This document shows positions 38,805 to 51,652 of a stretch of DNA of 64,000 nucleotides, in pieces (the stretch's first letter is position 1; every line of letters starts with the position of its first letter). The stretch is from Todiramphus chloris collaris (lineage: Eukaryota > Chordata > Aves > Coraciiformes > Alcedinidae), in the NCBI GenBank assembly GCA_025345505.1, contig JANVCC010000073.1, positions 5,159,448-5,223,447 of the forward strand. Direction: 5' to 3'. A program made the translations under genes and the position numbers. The notes under the pieces were generated by a model that was not told where the DNA came from, made no database searches, and saw only the letters and a list, made by a program, of their open reading frames with translations.

Positions 38805-38873
38805 TGTGTGTCAGTGCGTGGGCATGTGCGTACGCATTGTTGTGCGTACACATCGGTGCACACACACACCCAC
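38805..38873. repeat. Degenerate (TG)/(CA) tract, alternating purine-pyrimidine
   Basis: About 69 bases are largely alternating purine and pyrimidine: TGTGTG, then TGCGTACGCA-like units, then (CA)n ending in a C-rich run. It includes the perfect 10-base palindrome TGCGTACGCA at 38827-38836 and several CpG dinucleotides. Sequence of this type readily adopts left-handed Z-DNA under negative supercoiling, which is established for (CG) and (TG) alternation. Biological use at this site is not shown. Confidence 0.8.
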
Positions 38874-41800
38874 CCCCAAGCATATTTTAGGCTTTTTCCT
38901 TCATAGGTATAGCTAAAAAGATGCAGCCCAAGAGGCTGCCCAAGACCCTAAGAAAGACCCTCAAAGAGACAGCCAAAGGTCCTTAGGACTTGGAGCTATC
39001 TCCTTATTGCTGCCTGCCCCCAGGCCTGCCGAAGCTCTCACATGCATTTCACTGTGTCCTTGCTAGAGCTGCTCAATTAACTACTGTGGCTGGGATATTT
39101 GGCTTCTCTGCTTTCCTAATAAATGGTGGTCACATGTACTATTGAATACATTCTTTGTATTTTTATTTCATTATTAAATGGGGTAGGAACATAATTCAGA
39201 AAGAATCAGAAGGTTGAATGAAAATTTGAAGATTACTGTATTGTCCAGTTCTTCTCTGGCCCCTGCCCCCAGGTAAAACTAAAACAAATCTTTCGTAAGT
39301 TGTAATATCTTCTGCTTGGACCTAATCCACACTTTTCAGCAACATCAATCCCCTTCCCCTTCTTTCACCCATGTTCTCACTACAGCAAAGTTGTTGATTT
39401 TGACCCCTGTGATTCTTCCTACAGTCTCCCCTAGCAATCTTGGACTTGATAGGTCAGAGTTTACTCTTAAAACGACTGTCCCAAAGTAGTCTTTGGGCTG
39501 GAGAAGCCGTAAGAAAGGGCAGAAACTAACAGTGGAGTACAGCCTTACAGTCTCTGGCGCTGGGTATCACTGCCTGCCTGTGATTTTTGAAGGCCACGAG
39601 GTCTCCTCTTTCACTTGCCCAGTGTGTTGCCACATGTGCCCTAAGTAGTTTTTGTTGGGTTGATGCTGCTGTAAACCACCAATTTGTCTTCTATGCTTAA
39701 GCAGAGAACCAGCGTTTCTTGCCTCTTGTTCCAGTGCCCTTTCAGCGAGGTGACGGTGCCTCCCAGCAGCTGAGCCAGAAATGGGACACGTAGGCAAGAT
39801 AGTTGCAGACATGGTGGATGGCATTCAAAATTTTGAATAAGTGAAGACAAAAAGATTTTGTATGAAATATAAAAATGTTTTGGGTTGAGAAGGTGTTTTT
39901 TAAGGGCTGGAGCATTAACGCTTTGTTACAGTTAGCTCTTAGTCCTCTGAAAAAGCAAGAGGAACAGCCAATACTGTACGTGTAATTAGTCCACAACGTG
40001 CCTTATTACAAATGCAACGAGGTTTTTTTACTACACTGGTCTTTCTTGCTTGCTTCTAAGGTGAATGGATCTCATAGTTTTGAGTTAAAATGTAAGAGCT
40101 CTAAGTAAATAGCTTCTTATCCCATCATCAGTCCAGGAAGAACAGTATCTCACCTTGTAGCAGCGAGCGGTTTCAAGAAACAATTCCTAACCCACAAAAT
40201 GATATAGAATGTGTCGTTTTCCTGAATGCTCTTTTACGGGCTGATCAAGAGGCTTTCATTTAGTGAATACATTTGCTCACTCGGTTTTGGAGAGTCGCCC
40301 TTCATTTATTCTTTCCCTTTGGAAGTACTTTCGAGTGCAAATTACTGCTATCAGAAGCCTTGAACTGAGAGGCTATTATTCTCCATGCTCAGATTAAATT
40401 AATTTTGAACAGTTTAATGCAGCATGTCCGAGCTGCAAGTCCAAGTGGTGTCAAATCTATTTCTCTGCTTTTTTAAGCTGCACCTTCAAGGGCAGTATAA
40501 TTCATGGTGAATGTGTTCTTCTAATGTCTTTTGCTAAGCGTTATTATTTTCTTTCATTTGCAAGTCATGAGGCTAAAATGTTAACCATTTTCTTCCTAAA
40601 ATTATATAAAAAATACCAGATTTTCTGAATGAAGCTTCTTATATACATGAGATAAAGGAAAAATAGTCATGATGGAAGAAAGGTTTGAAAAGAAAAAAGA
40701 TCTAATGGAGAAGGAGGAGGCACTATAGGACCGTGCAACATCATCATTGTATTAGAAAGGAATTGTCTCGATCAAGGTCTCTGTAATAAAATTAAGGGGT
40801 TTTTAATGATTGCCTGTATAACTCTGTGGTTTTGCCAAGCTGCAAAAAACAAAGTGCAACGTAAATCTGCTTATCTTTTCAAGCCAAAGCATTCCACTCT
40901 CTCTCCACTGCTTCCTAGTGCTAAAGTGTCATTGCAATGTGGTAGTGAAGCGTTCCACGTGTTTTTGAGCCCTGAATGGTCAAAAGGAATGGCAATCCAT
41001 TTTGCACAGCGTAGCTGCGGAGAATTTGTGATGCTGCCAGCTCTGGTGTGCTTTCTGTGAAGGGTACCTGATGGCCAAGTAACTTTACAAATCCAGAATT
41101 TAAAAACTCACTCTCTAGCTTAACAGTCACCATTTGTGTTTCCCATTTTGCTCTCTCAGATATTATTGTATTCTGATATTTAGGTAGTTCAGCACTTTCT
41201 GATGTAGTTGAACACTTCTCTAATATCACGCTGACATATGGTGTCCCTATTTTTACTTCATCTTGCATGTCAAGTAACTGTTGTCGCTTCCATGATCATA
41301 TGTATCTTTGAAATTTGTATAAGATTATGATAAAGAATATATCTGTATAATCCTAAATAGCTACTTGGCTACTGTGTAGCCTCTCTGTCAAATGGAGCAT
41401 TTACACAATTAGATTATGAACGTGAGAGGAGTGTGATCGTCTGACAACTAAAGTCATCTGGATCGTAAGGGCCAAGTCCTAGTGACACGTCCTGTAGTAA
41501 CTGAAAACAGGGAATATGTAACTCTACCTGAAAAACAGCTCCTGTTTTTTGAAGATTGCCAAGGATGGATTTCTTTGAGAAGTCCTCTTGAATTTTTATG
41601 GGTTGGAAGGCGACAACTTTCACAGTAAGCAACCGAGGACTGAAATATAACAAGGAAAACCGTCTGTTCTGTAAATTACACAATGTAAATTCTGAAGATC
41701 TGGTCCTACGTTCATTGCTGAAGGAATAGTTATCTACCTGATCTGTACCATTAAGGATAGCTTTTTAATTGATTAGATTACCAGTGCTACAGTGCTCATG

Positions 41801-41996
41801 GGGTACATATTAGTCACACAAGCTGATGATCCTCTGGTTGAGTTTTTTGAGATGACTACTGTGCATTTTATTTTCAATAGTTTAGCCTATTGAGTTGAAA
41901 ATCTGCATCAGGAGTTTTTCTGCTGTTTTCCTAAAGTTTCATGTCACTAAGCTGGTTTTTATCCATTAAATGTTAGGTTAAATACTTCTTTTATAG

Positions 41997-42027
41997 ATAT
42001 ATATATTTTTTTTTAAAATATATATAT
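41997..42027. other. Perfect AT inverted repeat (hairpin/cruciform)
   Basis: The 13-base arm ATATATATATTTT (41997-42009) is the exact reverse complement of AAAATATATATAT (42015-42027), with a loop of five T. As alternating and homopolymeric AT sequence it could extrude as a cruciform. No function is implied. Confidence 0.85.
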
Positions 42028-45000
42028 GTAGCTAGGGTGTCTACAGAGTTGTAGAATCCTTCAGGGACAAGGATGAATCATGCAGCAGGTAAGTACCATC
42101 ATCATCACCATTCAGTCATTTTAGCCACCACATACTTTTTTTTATATATTAGGATAAATAGTAGTTGCAAAATCCCATAATCATCCATGACATCAGAATA
42201 TCTGTGATATCACTTCTTTATTTTCCTTTTTCACTTATATCACTATGGTGTTTAATTTGTCTTAGAACTTTTTCTCAAGAGGGCAAGGGAGATTATTACA
42301 AGGAACCAAACCAACAGCACATCAGCCAATGTATTTGTCATTCTGTTTGCAGCTTGCGTGTGTTACTGTAATTTTTACTGAAGGGGCTGGGGACTGTTCT
42401 GCAGTTGGGTAATGCTGTCCCACGAATGCTGTCATCAGTCCAAAGACAGAAGACTACTGAGCAGGTCCTGTGTATCCCAACACATCTAATGAATGTTCTC
42501 TGTGCACAGCTATTCAGTAATATCAGTTAGTCTTGGTTTTCCCTTCCTGCGTTCAGTGCTGCTGTTATTCCCTACCCTCCTGCTGTAAATTTCCCTTTTA
42601 TTAGGATCCAGAACCAAGCATTTGTTAGAAAATCCCAGTGGAGTCTCCAGGATGAGAGGGTTTGTATTCCAGATAAATCCCATCTGCCATTTTTCTGTAG
42701 ATTGTCAAAATACGGAAAAATTAAGCCAAATGTCTGCTTCTACCATTACCCCTCTTGTGCTACAAAGGAATGCAGAATATCTAAAAAAATAAATCAGTTT
42801 TCCTTTATGAATATGAGATGCTTTTTCTTTGGATAGCTAATATAAAGGCAAGAATGGGATCTTCCTACATTTTTTCAGTTAGTACTGACAAATAAGATTT
42901 GCTTTTTCTCATACAGAGTCCAGGACATTCTAGCACTTCTTTTCAGTTTTTTTGAGGACATGGCAGAGCTTAGTTGTGCACAGTACAAACTCACTTTTTC
43001 TTCCCTTTTGGAATGTAACTAAAAAAGTTGGAAAATTAAAAAGTTAAAAAACATTGAAGTTTAAAAGACAAATCAACAAACACTTTGTATTTCAATGTAC
43101 TGAGGGTCTGCTTCAGTTTCTGTTGAAGAAAAGACATTGGACACAGTCCCTTGATCTAGTAATTGCCTTTGGGATGTAGACTGAAGTCCCTGGAGTTTTG
43201 TCTTGAGATTTCATTTAAAATTTCCTTTAAAAACAAAAGGAAAATACTCAGAGTCACACACCCCCCCTGACAGGTCGTCTGCTTGGATTCCAAACCTTGC
43301 TACCTTTTTGTTTGTTTGTTTGGCCTTTCTTGTAAAACCTATGTAATATCAAAAATAATGGCACATTTAATGATATGAATATATTTATATCACATAATTT
43401 TTTATTGCCATAGGTTACCCCAGTTATTGGATTCCTCTGCAACAGATGGTGGGAAGGGTTTTTTTACATGAATGATCATGCTGTTCTCAGCTCACATCTT
43501 CAGAGAAGTCCTTTTGAAAGCATTTAAGCACATCCCATTCTGAATGTATAGGCATCTCTTAAAATGTATATAAGTTTACTAATGGTACACAGTTGTCTGC
43601 AGTCATTACATTACACTGACTGGATTTAGCATTGCCCAAAGGTTTAGGTAAGGCACGGTAGCTCTGTGTTGTGAAAGAAAGGCTTTTAATAAGAAGTGGT
43701 TTGGGATGGCTCCAAGAAGTGACTTTTTTAGTTATTATTTTTATTTCAGAAGTTTTTGAAAAACAGGAGATGAAATCATCTGGCACGTGAAGCTCGGCAG
43801 GGAGATATGTACAGGTGGAGCAGCATTTTTTTATTCTTTTTAAAAGAGAGAAAGAGGAGAAGGTCAAGTGATCTGTATAAAGAGATGAAACTAATTATGG
43901 ATACATGCAGAAAAAAGCAGCAAGTCTTAGAAATAAATTCAGATTAATAGTTAGTGTTCTTCTGACTTTGTTACAGGCACCTATCAACCTGGTTATCAAA
44001 GATGGACGGTATCGGGTTTTGTGTCTTGATAGTCAAATAAGATCCAGTATAAATTTTTTTCTTTATTATTTGAGATTCCCTGTTTTAAATTCTTCTATCC
44101 ATCTGGAAACTTTCTGAGCATTTAAAAATATCTGGACCTTTTCCAATCATGACTGAACTGCCCTTAGTGCTCTGAAATCCTTCTCTTTAATAACTGCTCA
44201 GATGCCTGATCTTTCAGGGCTTGCCTGAAAGCACAAGAGCAAATGTGCCCATAGCCTACGGCGAAGTCAGGCCATGCCACAAACCAACCCAGACACTAGA
44301 ATAAATTTATGGGATGGAGACAGGCTCACCTGTGTGAATATCAGTGCAAAAGGGTGTTCAGACACCAACCACAAGGCAAATCTGTATTTTCGTGACATTG
44401 TACAACTCCTGCGCTCTTAGTGCGGTGTGTGTCTAATGTATAGCAGCAATTTTCGTAGGGCTTTTTTGAGCTCCATGCCATTTTAAAAGGTTTGGTCTCT
44501 AGGAACAGCATAATGAAATCACTAATATGATCAGAAAATCTCTAACAAGGTAAACAGAACTCTCATTCTTCTTCCCGTCGCTAGCAGTGTTGAAAATGTT
44601 TTTGTTGCCCTCCTCATCAACCCGCTCTCATCTCACAGGGGGTATATTTGGCAGCTGCAAAAGCCATGTGCCAAGTCTGAAAGTGCATTTTTCATGTGTT
44701 AGTAGCTAGGTCTAGTGCTGACTGTGTGTGAGCCCAGACACTCATTTATGTAAATCATATGTGATTTGTGAGGAATTTAGTCGCTGTTGCATGCTCAAGA
44801 CCACAGTTTTTCACAAAATCCCTCACGAGCTCAACTTGCAAGGTCATGTGAGAGCAGTTAATCATGGAAAGAGGTTGTTTCTGATGCTAACATTTAAGCA
44901 GAAATGTGCAGCTGAGTCTTTATAGCTGCCAGTGCCCCTTTTACAGTTTACTTAAAGATTGAGGTTTTGTTCCAGCAGGAACTTGAAATCGACGTTTATT

Positions 45001-46283
45001 TTGGTGCTCCGGCACAAGCACCAAGGAAAACAAAGAGCAAAAATCCGTAACACAGATAAAATAAACACTCCTGAGGTCTTCACATCCTAAAGAGACATTG
45101 ATCTCTTATGTCGATGGGGCTCACTTGCTAGGACAGTCCTCCCATCCCTCAGGAGTTACCCTGGGACACACAGCTATCGCACAGAAGCCATCTCTGTTGG
45201 CAAGTACAGATTGGAGAGGTTGCTGGAAGACACTGTGGTGAGGTTTTGGATTCAAACCTCGGGCTTGCAGGGACCGTGGTTCTGGAGGGTAGTGACTTCT
45301 TGGAGGAGAGGAGAGAAATGCCTGGAGAATAATGCAGTAGGGGCATGGGAAAAAAGAGGAGCTGAGAAAACTGATGCTCAGCCACTAGGTATGGGCTAGG
45401 CAGAGGGTGGCTTAATTAGTACAACTGCATACAGAATTGGTTGCTTCTTGAGATATCTTTTGCGTAAATCCCATTCTAGTATCTCTCTACCTCTTTCATG
45501 GGACGTGGAATTGTAGAATAAAATCATGTAAACTCAGAAGCAGTAAAAATCTCAGAATCACTTCTCTTGCCCCCAAATTATCAAGCTGATTTGCTGCTTT
45601 CCTGATTTCTTGATGCTTAAGTGTTTACATTACCAAGCAGAAATTTGACTTGTTAAAAGCCACTTTCAGTGTTGGTTAAAAAAAACCAAACTGCAATTGA
45701 AATATATTAAAGGTCTAAGTTCTGACATCCAAGAAATGAGAAAAAAATAAAGATACATTGGCTTATTTTTAAATAGCAATATAGCATTGTGATCTTAGAT
45801 GTTGAGAGAATGATGTTTACATGCATGTAAAATACCCTTGAAATCACATACTTAGTACAGGTGGTTGGTTTATTTTTACTGTTTCCTCTCTAAGAACATA
45901 ACTAAAATCCCAAATTGTGTAATAGTTGTTGGTTGCTTTCTTTTATTCTGGTAAACATTATGAATTATATACATAAAGGCAAGAAGGTAATGTCTTTGGA
46001 AAATGTAAATCTCTCTCCCTTTCCCTGATGTGCATTCAGGTTCTTTTATTAAGATCTTTTTCATTTAAGCCTTGTTGAATGTGACTGGCCTGGGCCATTC
46101 TGCCCCGTTTGAATCAATGGCCATAAGTCAACAGTGCAGCCCCCAGAGAATTGTTTCATATCAGAGATTCCTATGTGGGCAAATTCAAAGTATAGTTAAA
46201 TAAAAAAGGACGATTGGCAAAATACCATCTCTCTCTGTTATCTTACCAACCTCAATACCTCCCTGAAAATGAATTTTCCCTTG

Positions 46284-46384
46284 GGCTGAACGTCTCGCCC
46301 CCATTGAGTCCCTGCGCTGGCAGGGGGCTTGGACCTGATGATCTCCAGAGGTCCCTTCCAACCCCTACTGTTCTATGATCATCT
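46284..46384 (+). mobile_element. CR1 LINE, short 3' end fragment
   Basis: This is the extreme 3' end of a CR1 retrotransposon. The landmarks are 'cattgagtccctgcgctgg', 'cagggggcttggacctgatg', 'atctccagaggtcccttcc' and 'aacccctactgttctatgat', which closely follow the terminal part of common avian CR1 subfamilies, including one terminal TTCTATGAT unit. Only about 100 bp remain. It appears less decayed than the copy at 8951-9148 and belongs to a different subfamily, judging by the 'gacctgatgatctccagagg' variant. The left edge is approximate. It has no coding capacity. Confidence 0.92.
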
Positions 46385-48338
46385 TTCTAGTCTGGTTACT
46401 CTACACAAATCGTCCTCATGCAGAACTGGTGAGACAAGTGAGACTAGTACAGCTTACGTACTGACTGGAGAGTCCTCTTTCCTGTCTCTGAAACTTTGTA
46501 CATGTAAAACCTGAAGTAACCCATTTGTCCACCTTGGACCAGAAGTCACCAATGGAATGAGTTATGGGTTTGCAATTTAAAGAAACACTGCAGACTTCAG
46601 CAGCTTGATTCAGTTCTAGTCTTATACAAAAGGTGATAGGAGAAGCTTGTCTAAAAGTTGGGCATTCTTGCAGATGGAAAAAATAATTTGCTGTTTAGTT
46701 CAAATTTTCTGCGAGTAAATCCTCCTGTCAGTCTTAATACTGAGCTACCTGCACTTTTTAGAAAAATTTGACTTGCTTTTAAAAGATGTCAAGAGCTCGC
46801 AGGATTTGTGTTGGGAAACGAGGGGGGAGGTTTATTCTCAGGTTGTGATTTCCCTCCATATTTCACACTTCTTTTTTTCTATGGCGAAAGAGAGAATAGG
46901 AAATGGGAGACAAATTTGAAGGAAGGCCTGACTGAACATGACATTCAGAAAAATGTACCTGGGTACTACAAGAATGAACCCAAATTGACTCTTGTCGCTT
47001 TTTATCAGCTTTGAGAAGGAAAGTAAGGGAGAACCTTACCTCGCTGACCATACTTTTTATATCTTTAAAAAGGATCTCAGTCAACTTTGTTCACCTTTTT
47101 ACTAACCTATTTCAGCTCCTAGTTCTGCATTCAAGATGAGAATAAAATATGTTGCTTAAAAAAAGGAAAAAAAATATCTTCAAAGTCAAAGCAGCAGTTA
47201 CATAATGAAAGCATAAGCTTAAAGCTATAAAAAAACCTTGTGCATAGAGGTTTATTTTTAAAACATTATGAATTGTCATTCATCAAGCAGCATTGAGAGT
47301 ATATTGAACACCTACAAAAGATCAAAGAAATTCCATATTCTGTCAATTCTGCATTTTTAGCTTAACTAGTACATCAAATAAATTATTCTTTGGCTTTTAT
47401 TTGAATATGAAGTACAGTAATCAGTGCTCTAAAGCTAATCTGATTATGTGGTTTATTTCACAGAAGCTGTTCTCTTTTTTTACTGAAGGTTGGCCAAAAA
47501 AATCAGTTTCTTTTTCATAACTTTAAACCTCAAGAATATTATCTAATAATTACATTACTTGCAGACTGTATACTGCCTGTCTTTAAAAATATACAATACA
47601 GAAAAACCAAATTATTTTCTTCTACTTGAAAGGAGCAGGATGCTGGGACTGTTAAATTACTGAAGAATTAGTAAAAGCCTAATCTTTTTCATGAGCAAAT
47701 GTTGCAAAAAGCTGCAGGTACAGTAATTTCCTTCTGTATTATTTTTGGGGCTTATGCTATTGAGTATAAATGCTATGAAAATGCAAATGAATTACTAGAG
47801 TACTTAAGATATGCAGAACATGCAACTATTCTTTCAGAGGGAAATTTGCTTTCCTTTCTCATCACACATCTGGTTTGTTTTGTTGTACATATTTTTGTTA
47901 AAAAATTTATATAAAACACTGTTTAGTTCTTGAACATCACATTCATAAACCAAAAGTGTCTGCAGCTATGAATTTGTTGAAGTTCATCTTTTGGAAAATA
48001 GAACTTTTCCTAGGCTCTTTTAATATTCATAGTGTAACACCAGCGTGGAGACACATTGCAAAGACTGGTTCATGGATCTGGCTCCAAATGGAGGTATATT
48101 TACGTTTGTTTTTCTTCCTGCTTCCCTAATCATGAGGAGCAGTAATTCCAACCTACTTACTTTGTTAAAAAATATTAAAAAGTGATAGCTTTTATGCCAT
48201 CAAATGTGGTTTGTTTTTCCCCAATTTATTTTACTGCTTGCATTGATTAACTTCATGTAAATTAGGGGCTTTAGTTATTTAATCCTTTCTTTTCTAAATC
48301 TATTAATATGTTCTGAATGTATTTTTTAGATTAGGCTT

Positions 48339-48352
48339 CCCCCCCCCCCCCC
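48339..48352. repeat. Poly(C) run
   Basis: Fourteen uninterrupted C in an AT-rich neighbourhood. Long C runs are uncommon compared with A/T runs and tend to be length-variable. Confidence 0.85.
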
Positions 48353-48722
48353 AATTTTATATCTAGATGTTCCTCTTTAGTTCAGTGTTATATCTGTTAT
48401 GTTGAGCTTTCATGTTTCAGGGACCGATGTGGAAAATATTCAAGAAAATCTTATGTCCTGTTTTATGCAAAACCAGCAAATAATAATCGTGATCCCTCTG
48501 GCCAGAAAGCCTTTGGAATGTTTTGCTCTGGCCTTTCTGAATGAAGAACTGTTCTTCTCTTTTCCCTCCAAAAATGAGCACATCTCTCAGTGAAACAGAT
48601 GCCCTGCTTTGTAGCAGGTAATTTAATTTCATCATGGGGTTTACCAGAGTACTTCCTCCTCCAGGTCAGGTTCCAGCTTTTTTCCTGCTCCTTCAGCACT
48701 GTGTTTTGATGGGGGAAAGGAT

Positions 48723-48737
48723 TCTCTCTCTCTCTCT
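48723..48737. repeat. (TC)n microsatellite
   Basis: About seven uninterrupted TC units. Confidence 0.8.
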
Positions 48738-49410
48738 GTTTGCTTATCTTGTGTCCTTAGGTACTAGTGAGGTATGCAGTCCAAATAGCCCTGAGGTTTT
48801 ACTTCCATTTTCTTACTCCGTGGTTCTGAAGGTTGCTCCACCTGGAATGGCTAAAGTAGCTGCTTGCGGTGTGACTCTGACATAGGGTTACAGGTACACC
48901 CTTAGGTTTTACACATACGATGTGTAATGCTCATTAATCTTATCCCCCTACCTGCTTAGTACTTTGTGGGAGAAAACTGGGAAAGACTGTTTAGTATCAG
49001 TCTCATGCAAATTGAGTTGATCCAGTTTTAGAGGCTCACCGTTGGCCTAACAGGGGTTAAAGTTTGGAGGAGGGCAGCCAGAAACTCGACATACAGAGAC
49101 TGAAGTATTGGCACCCTATCCAGAATATGGCAAATGAGGAAAATTAAAATACACCCAGTAGAACTAAAAAGAGAAGAGAAATTGGTGGAGATTACTCATT
49201 TTACCATCTGACGATTTTCCCTCCCTGGAGCTGTGCCTCCAGGGTAATCTGCACCCGTGACACTTTGCCAAGGGCCCAGATCTGCCTGTCCCTGCAGGCA
49301 GCACCCACCGTTCCTCTCAGCTCTGCCACCACCCCCTCTGCCTCCCACCCTCTGGACTATGGCAGAAAATGCCTGAGCTGAAGCAAAGTGCTTTTGTGTT
49401 ACCCACTGGG

Positions 49411-49452
49411 GAAAAAAAATGAGGAGATGAAGAAAAAAAATGAGGAGATGAA
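49411..49452 (+). repeat. Perfect 21-bp tandem duplication
   Basis: Two identical adjacent copies of a 21-base unit: G, eight A, then TGAGGAGATGAA. They are followed by the start of a third (GAAAAG). Identity of the two copies points to a recent slippage event. Confidence 0.9.
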
Positions 49453-51631
49453 GAAAAGTTTAAAGCAAACAAAAAGCATACACATTATCTAAGTCTGGCC
49501 ATCACAGGGAGGTGTTGGTACCAACCCTCTTGTCCCTGCTGTCGAGCTTATCCGGGCTGTTTTATCATCTGTGGATGTTGTCCTCTGTCTTCCCTGAGGG
49601 TCATTTGTTTTAGTGCCTTTCACATTCTTTGATCAAAGTTTCAGAGTGGAATCTTATCATACTTTAGTCATGTTACACTGTAGAAAATGTACTTCAGAAA
49701 TAGTAACGTGCTCTCGTAGCCGTGTGAGCCTCAGCAGCTACATCTGTCGGTGTCTGCCTGGGAGGCTAATGCAAGATGTGGCTGATAAATATAATTTAGA
49801 CAGCAGCACCATAGCCAGCCAGTGCAGAATAGACAGCTTCACAGTACTCATGTATTCACACCTGGAATTTCTTTTTTTCAGGTATTTTTTATTTATACCA
49901 GCTTGGATTATTCTGTCTTTTTATGTCTATAATAATGAGTAATTTCTGATATCTGGCCTTCCAAGGAACTTCCTTTTGTTCTTGGCCACGGGTGCTTCAT
50001 ACAGGCTATGTAGGTGCTACCTCCTCAAATAATTTACAAAACAGAAACAGCCAAGAATAAGTGTAGCTCAGCTACTTTGGTATCCTTTTCTTTGGCAGTC
50101 GAGTATGCCAGATGCTGCAGAAGAAAATAATTTGTTCCAAACCTCATCTGGGAGCAAGCTCATGCCCTGAAGTTCATCGTTTTCACAACATGTGCCCTTT
50201 GAAATGTCGCATTTGCTTTTTCCACTTACGGTTTTAGAGCCGTGTCAGCTCTGTAAATCATCTTTGCTCATTGGAGTTTCAGGGGTTTTTTTAATAGCCT
50301 GTGTTTTTCGTAGTTTGCACCCTCGATAACCTTGAATACTTTTTGTGAGTTTTTAAAGCGGTTGGTGTCTTAGCAGTATAGTTCCCTACAACAGAGGTCA
50401 AGCTTTTACAGGGAGTGTTTCTCTTTTGTGCACATGGCACTTAACATGAAGAAGCTTTTCTGTATCCTGACATGTTTCTGTGTGCAGAAGTACGGAGGGC
50501 CCGAGACATTTCATGGTAGCAAAACCTTTAAGCATGTATGCCCTTTACTTAGGCAACTGTGCTTTTACTTTCAAAGAATTTGCACTTCTTGCATTTTACT
50601 GCAATTCCCATGTGAATATTTTACAGTGAATGCAGTTTTAAAAGTTACTCTTGCACTGGTGAAATTATAACTTCCTCTCCCTATTTCGTTTCAACCCCAC
50701 AATTGCAAGAGGGATGTTGACCAGCATCAAACCAAGAAAGGTGAATCAAGCCAGATGGGTTCAGTACAAGTTTATCTCGAGTTTATCATCTCAAGTGTCC
50801 ATATTTTGCCATTGCTAGGGGTGGAGGCAGGGAGACCTTTGTTCTAAATTAAGAGTAATAAGTCTTCTCAAATGTTGAGTGCTTTGGTCGTCAAAATTAT
50901 TTTATCATTTCATGATATAAAATAAATAAAATGTGTGAAAACAACAGGAATTCAGTGTTGCTAGGAGACCCTGCGTGGCAGACTTCACCAAAGGGAAGTT
51001 TAGGGAAATTACAGGCATTTGAGAGAACAGTCATCAGTTTGCATTTGAAGCAAATGCTATCAGATACTCTCTCAGTATAATATGATAAATAAACGATGCT
51101 TAAAAATAGGTGTGCTTAAAATTAACATTTGACTGCCTAATAAAAGCCAAGTCAGTTCCAGTTTGGCATATTGGTTCTATGGCCAGTTCCTTCTGGAGAC
51201 TGCGTTGTTTTAAAATCTGTTGAGAAGTTTCAGTGCTTGCCCTGAGTCTCTTTTCTCACTAGATTAAATATTGAGAAATAAAACAAAATATGTAAATATA
51301 GTATACCCAAAAGCAAAAAATTAATTTCCAACACAGATGGGTTTCAGGAGGTCTGCTGCCAAAGATTTTAAAATTCTTGTGCCAGGGGGTAATTTGCTCG
51401 CGATAGAAGAAACTCTATCCAATTACCCTTATGAAATTATGAGTTTTGCTCCCTAATCGCCCATTTAGTAGGGGATTTGAAATGAAGGTGCAAGCAATGG
51501 CTATCTGTTTCTCATATTCTTTAGAGAATGGTTTCCCTAGGTCTCCAAAATATGAGGAAAATAAGTAATAAGGATCATAATTTGACCAACATTACAGTGC
51601 AGGTAAAAACTAGTGACAGGGTGGGGATTTT

Positions 51632-51652
51632 TATATATATATATATATATAT
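51632..51652. repeat. (TA)n microsatellite
   Basis: About ten uninterrupted TA units followed by TTTATTTAT. Confidence 0.85.

Larger units (their letters stand above)
30987..46283. other. Non-coding unique sequence, no gene seen
   Basis: No recognisable gene was found. Frames reach at most 115 codons. Several overlap on the same or opposite strands, for example 32074-32444 with frames on both strands, which argues against coding. The span holds simple repeats, a 25-bp imperfect tandem duplication at 32743-32792, an alternating GT/CA-type tract at 38805-38873 and an AT hairpin at 41997-42027. The stretches 34120-34640, 40211-40580 and 44690-44945 have complex, balanced sequence and may be conserved non-coding elements. 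That is an impression, not evidence. Confidence 0.6.

Noticed and set aside
41590-41625. GGGTTGGAAGG resembling the reverse of a CR1 3' end
   Set aside because: Only about ten bases match, and the surrounding CR1 landmarks are missing.
43905-44117. Possible coding exon after a TTTGTTACAG acceptor-like site
   Set aside because: The frame after the acceptor closes within about 20 codons in one phase, and the longer frame has no known similarity or donor site.
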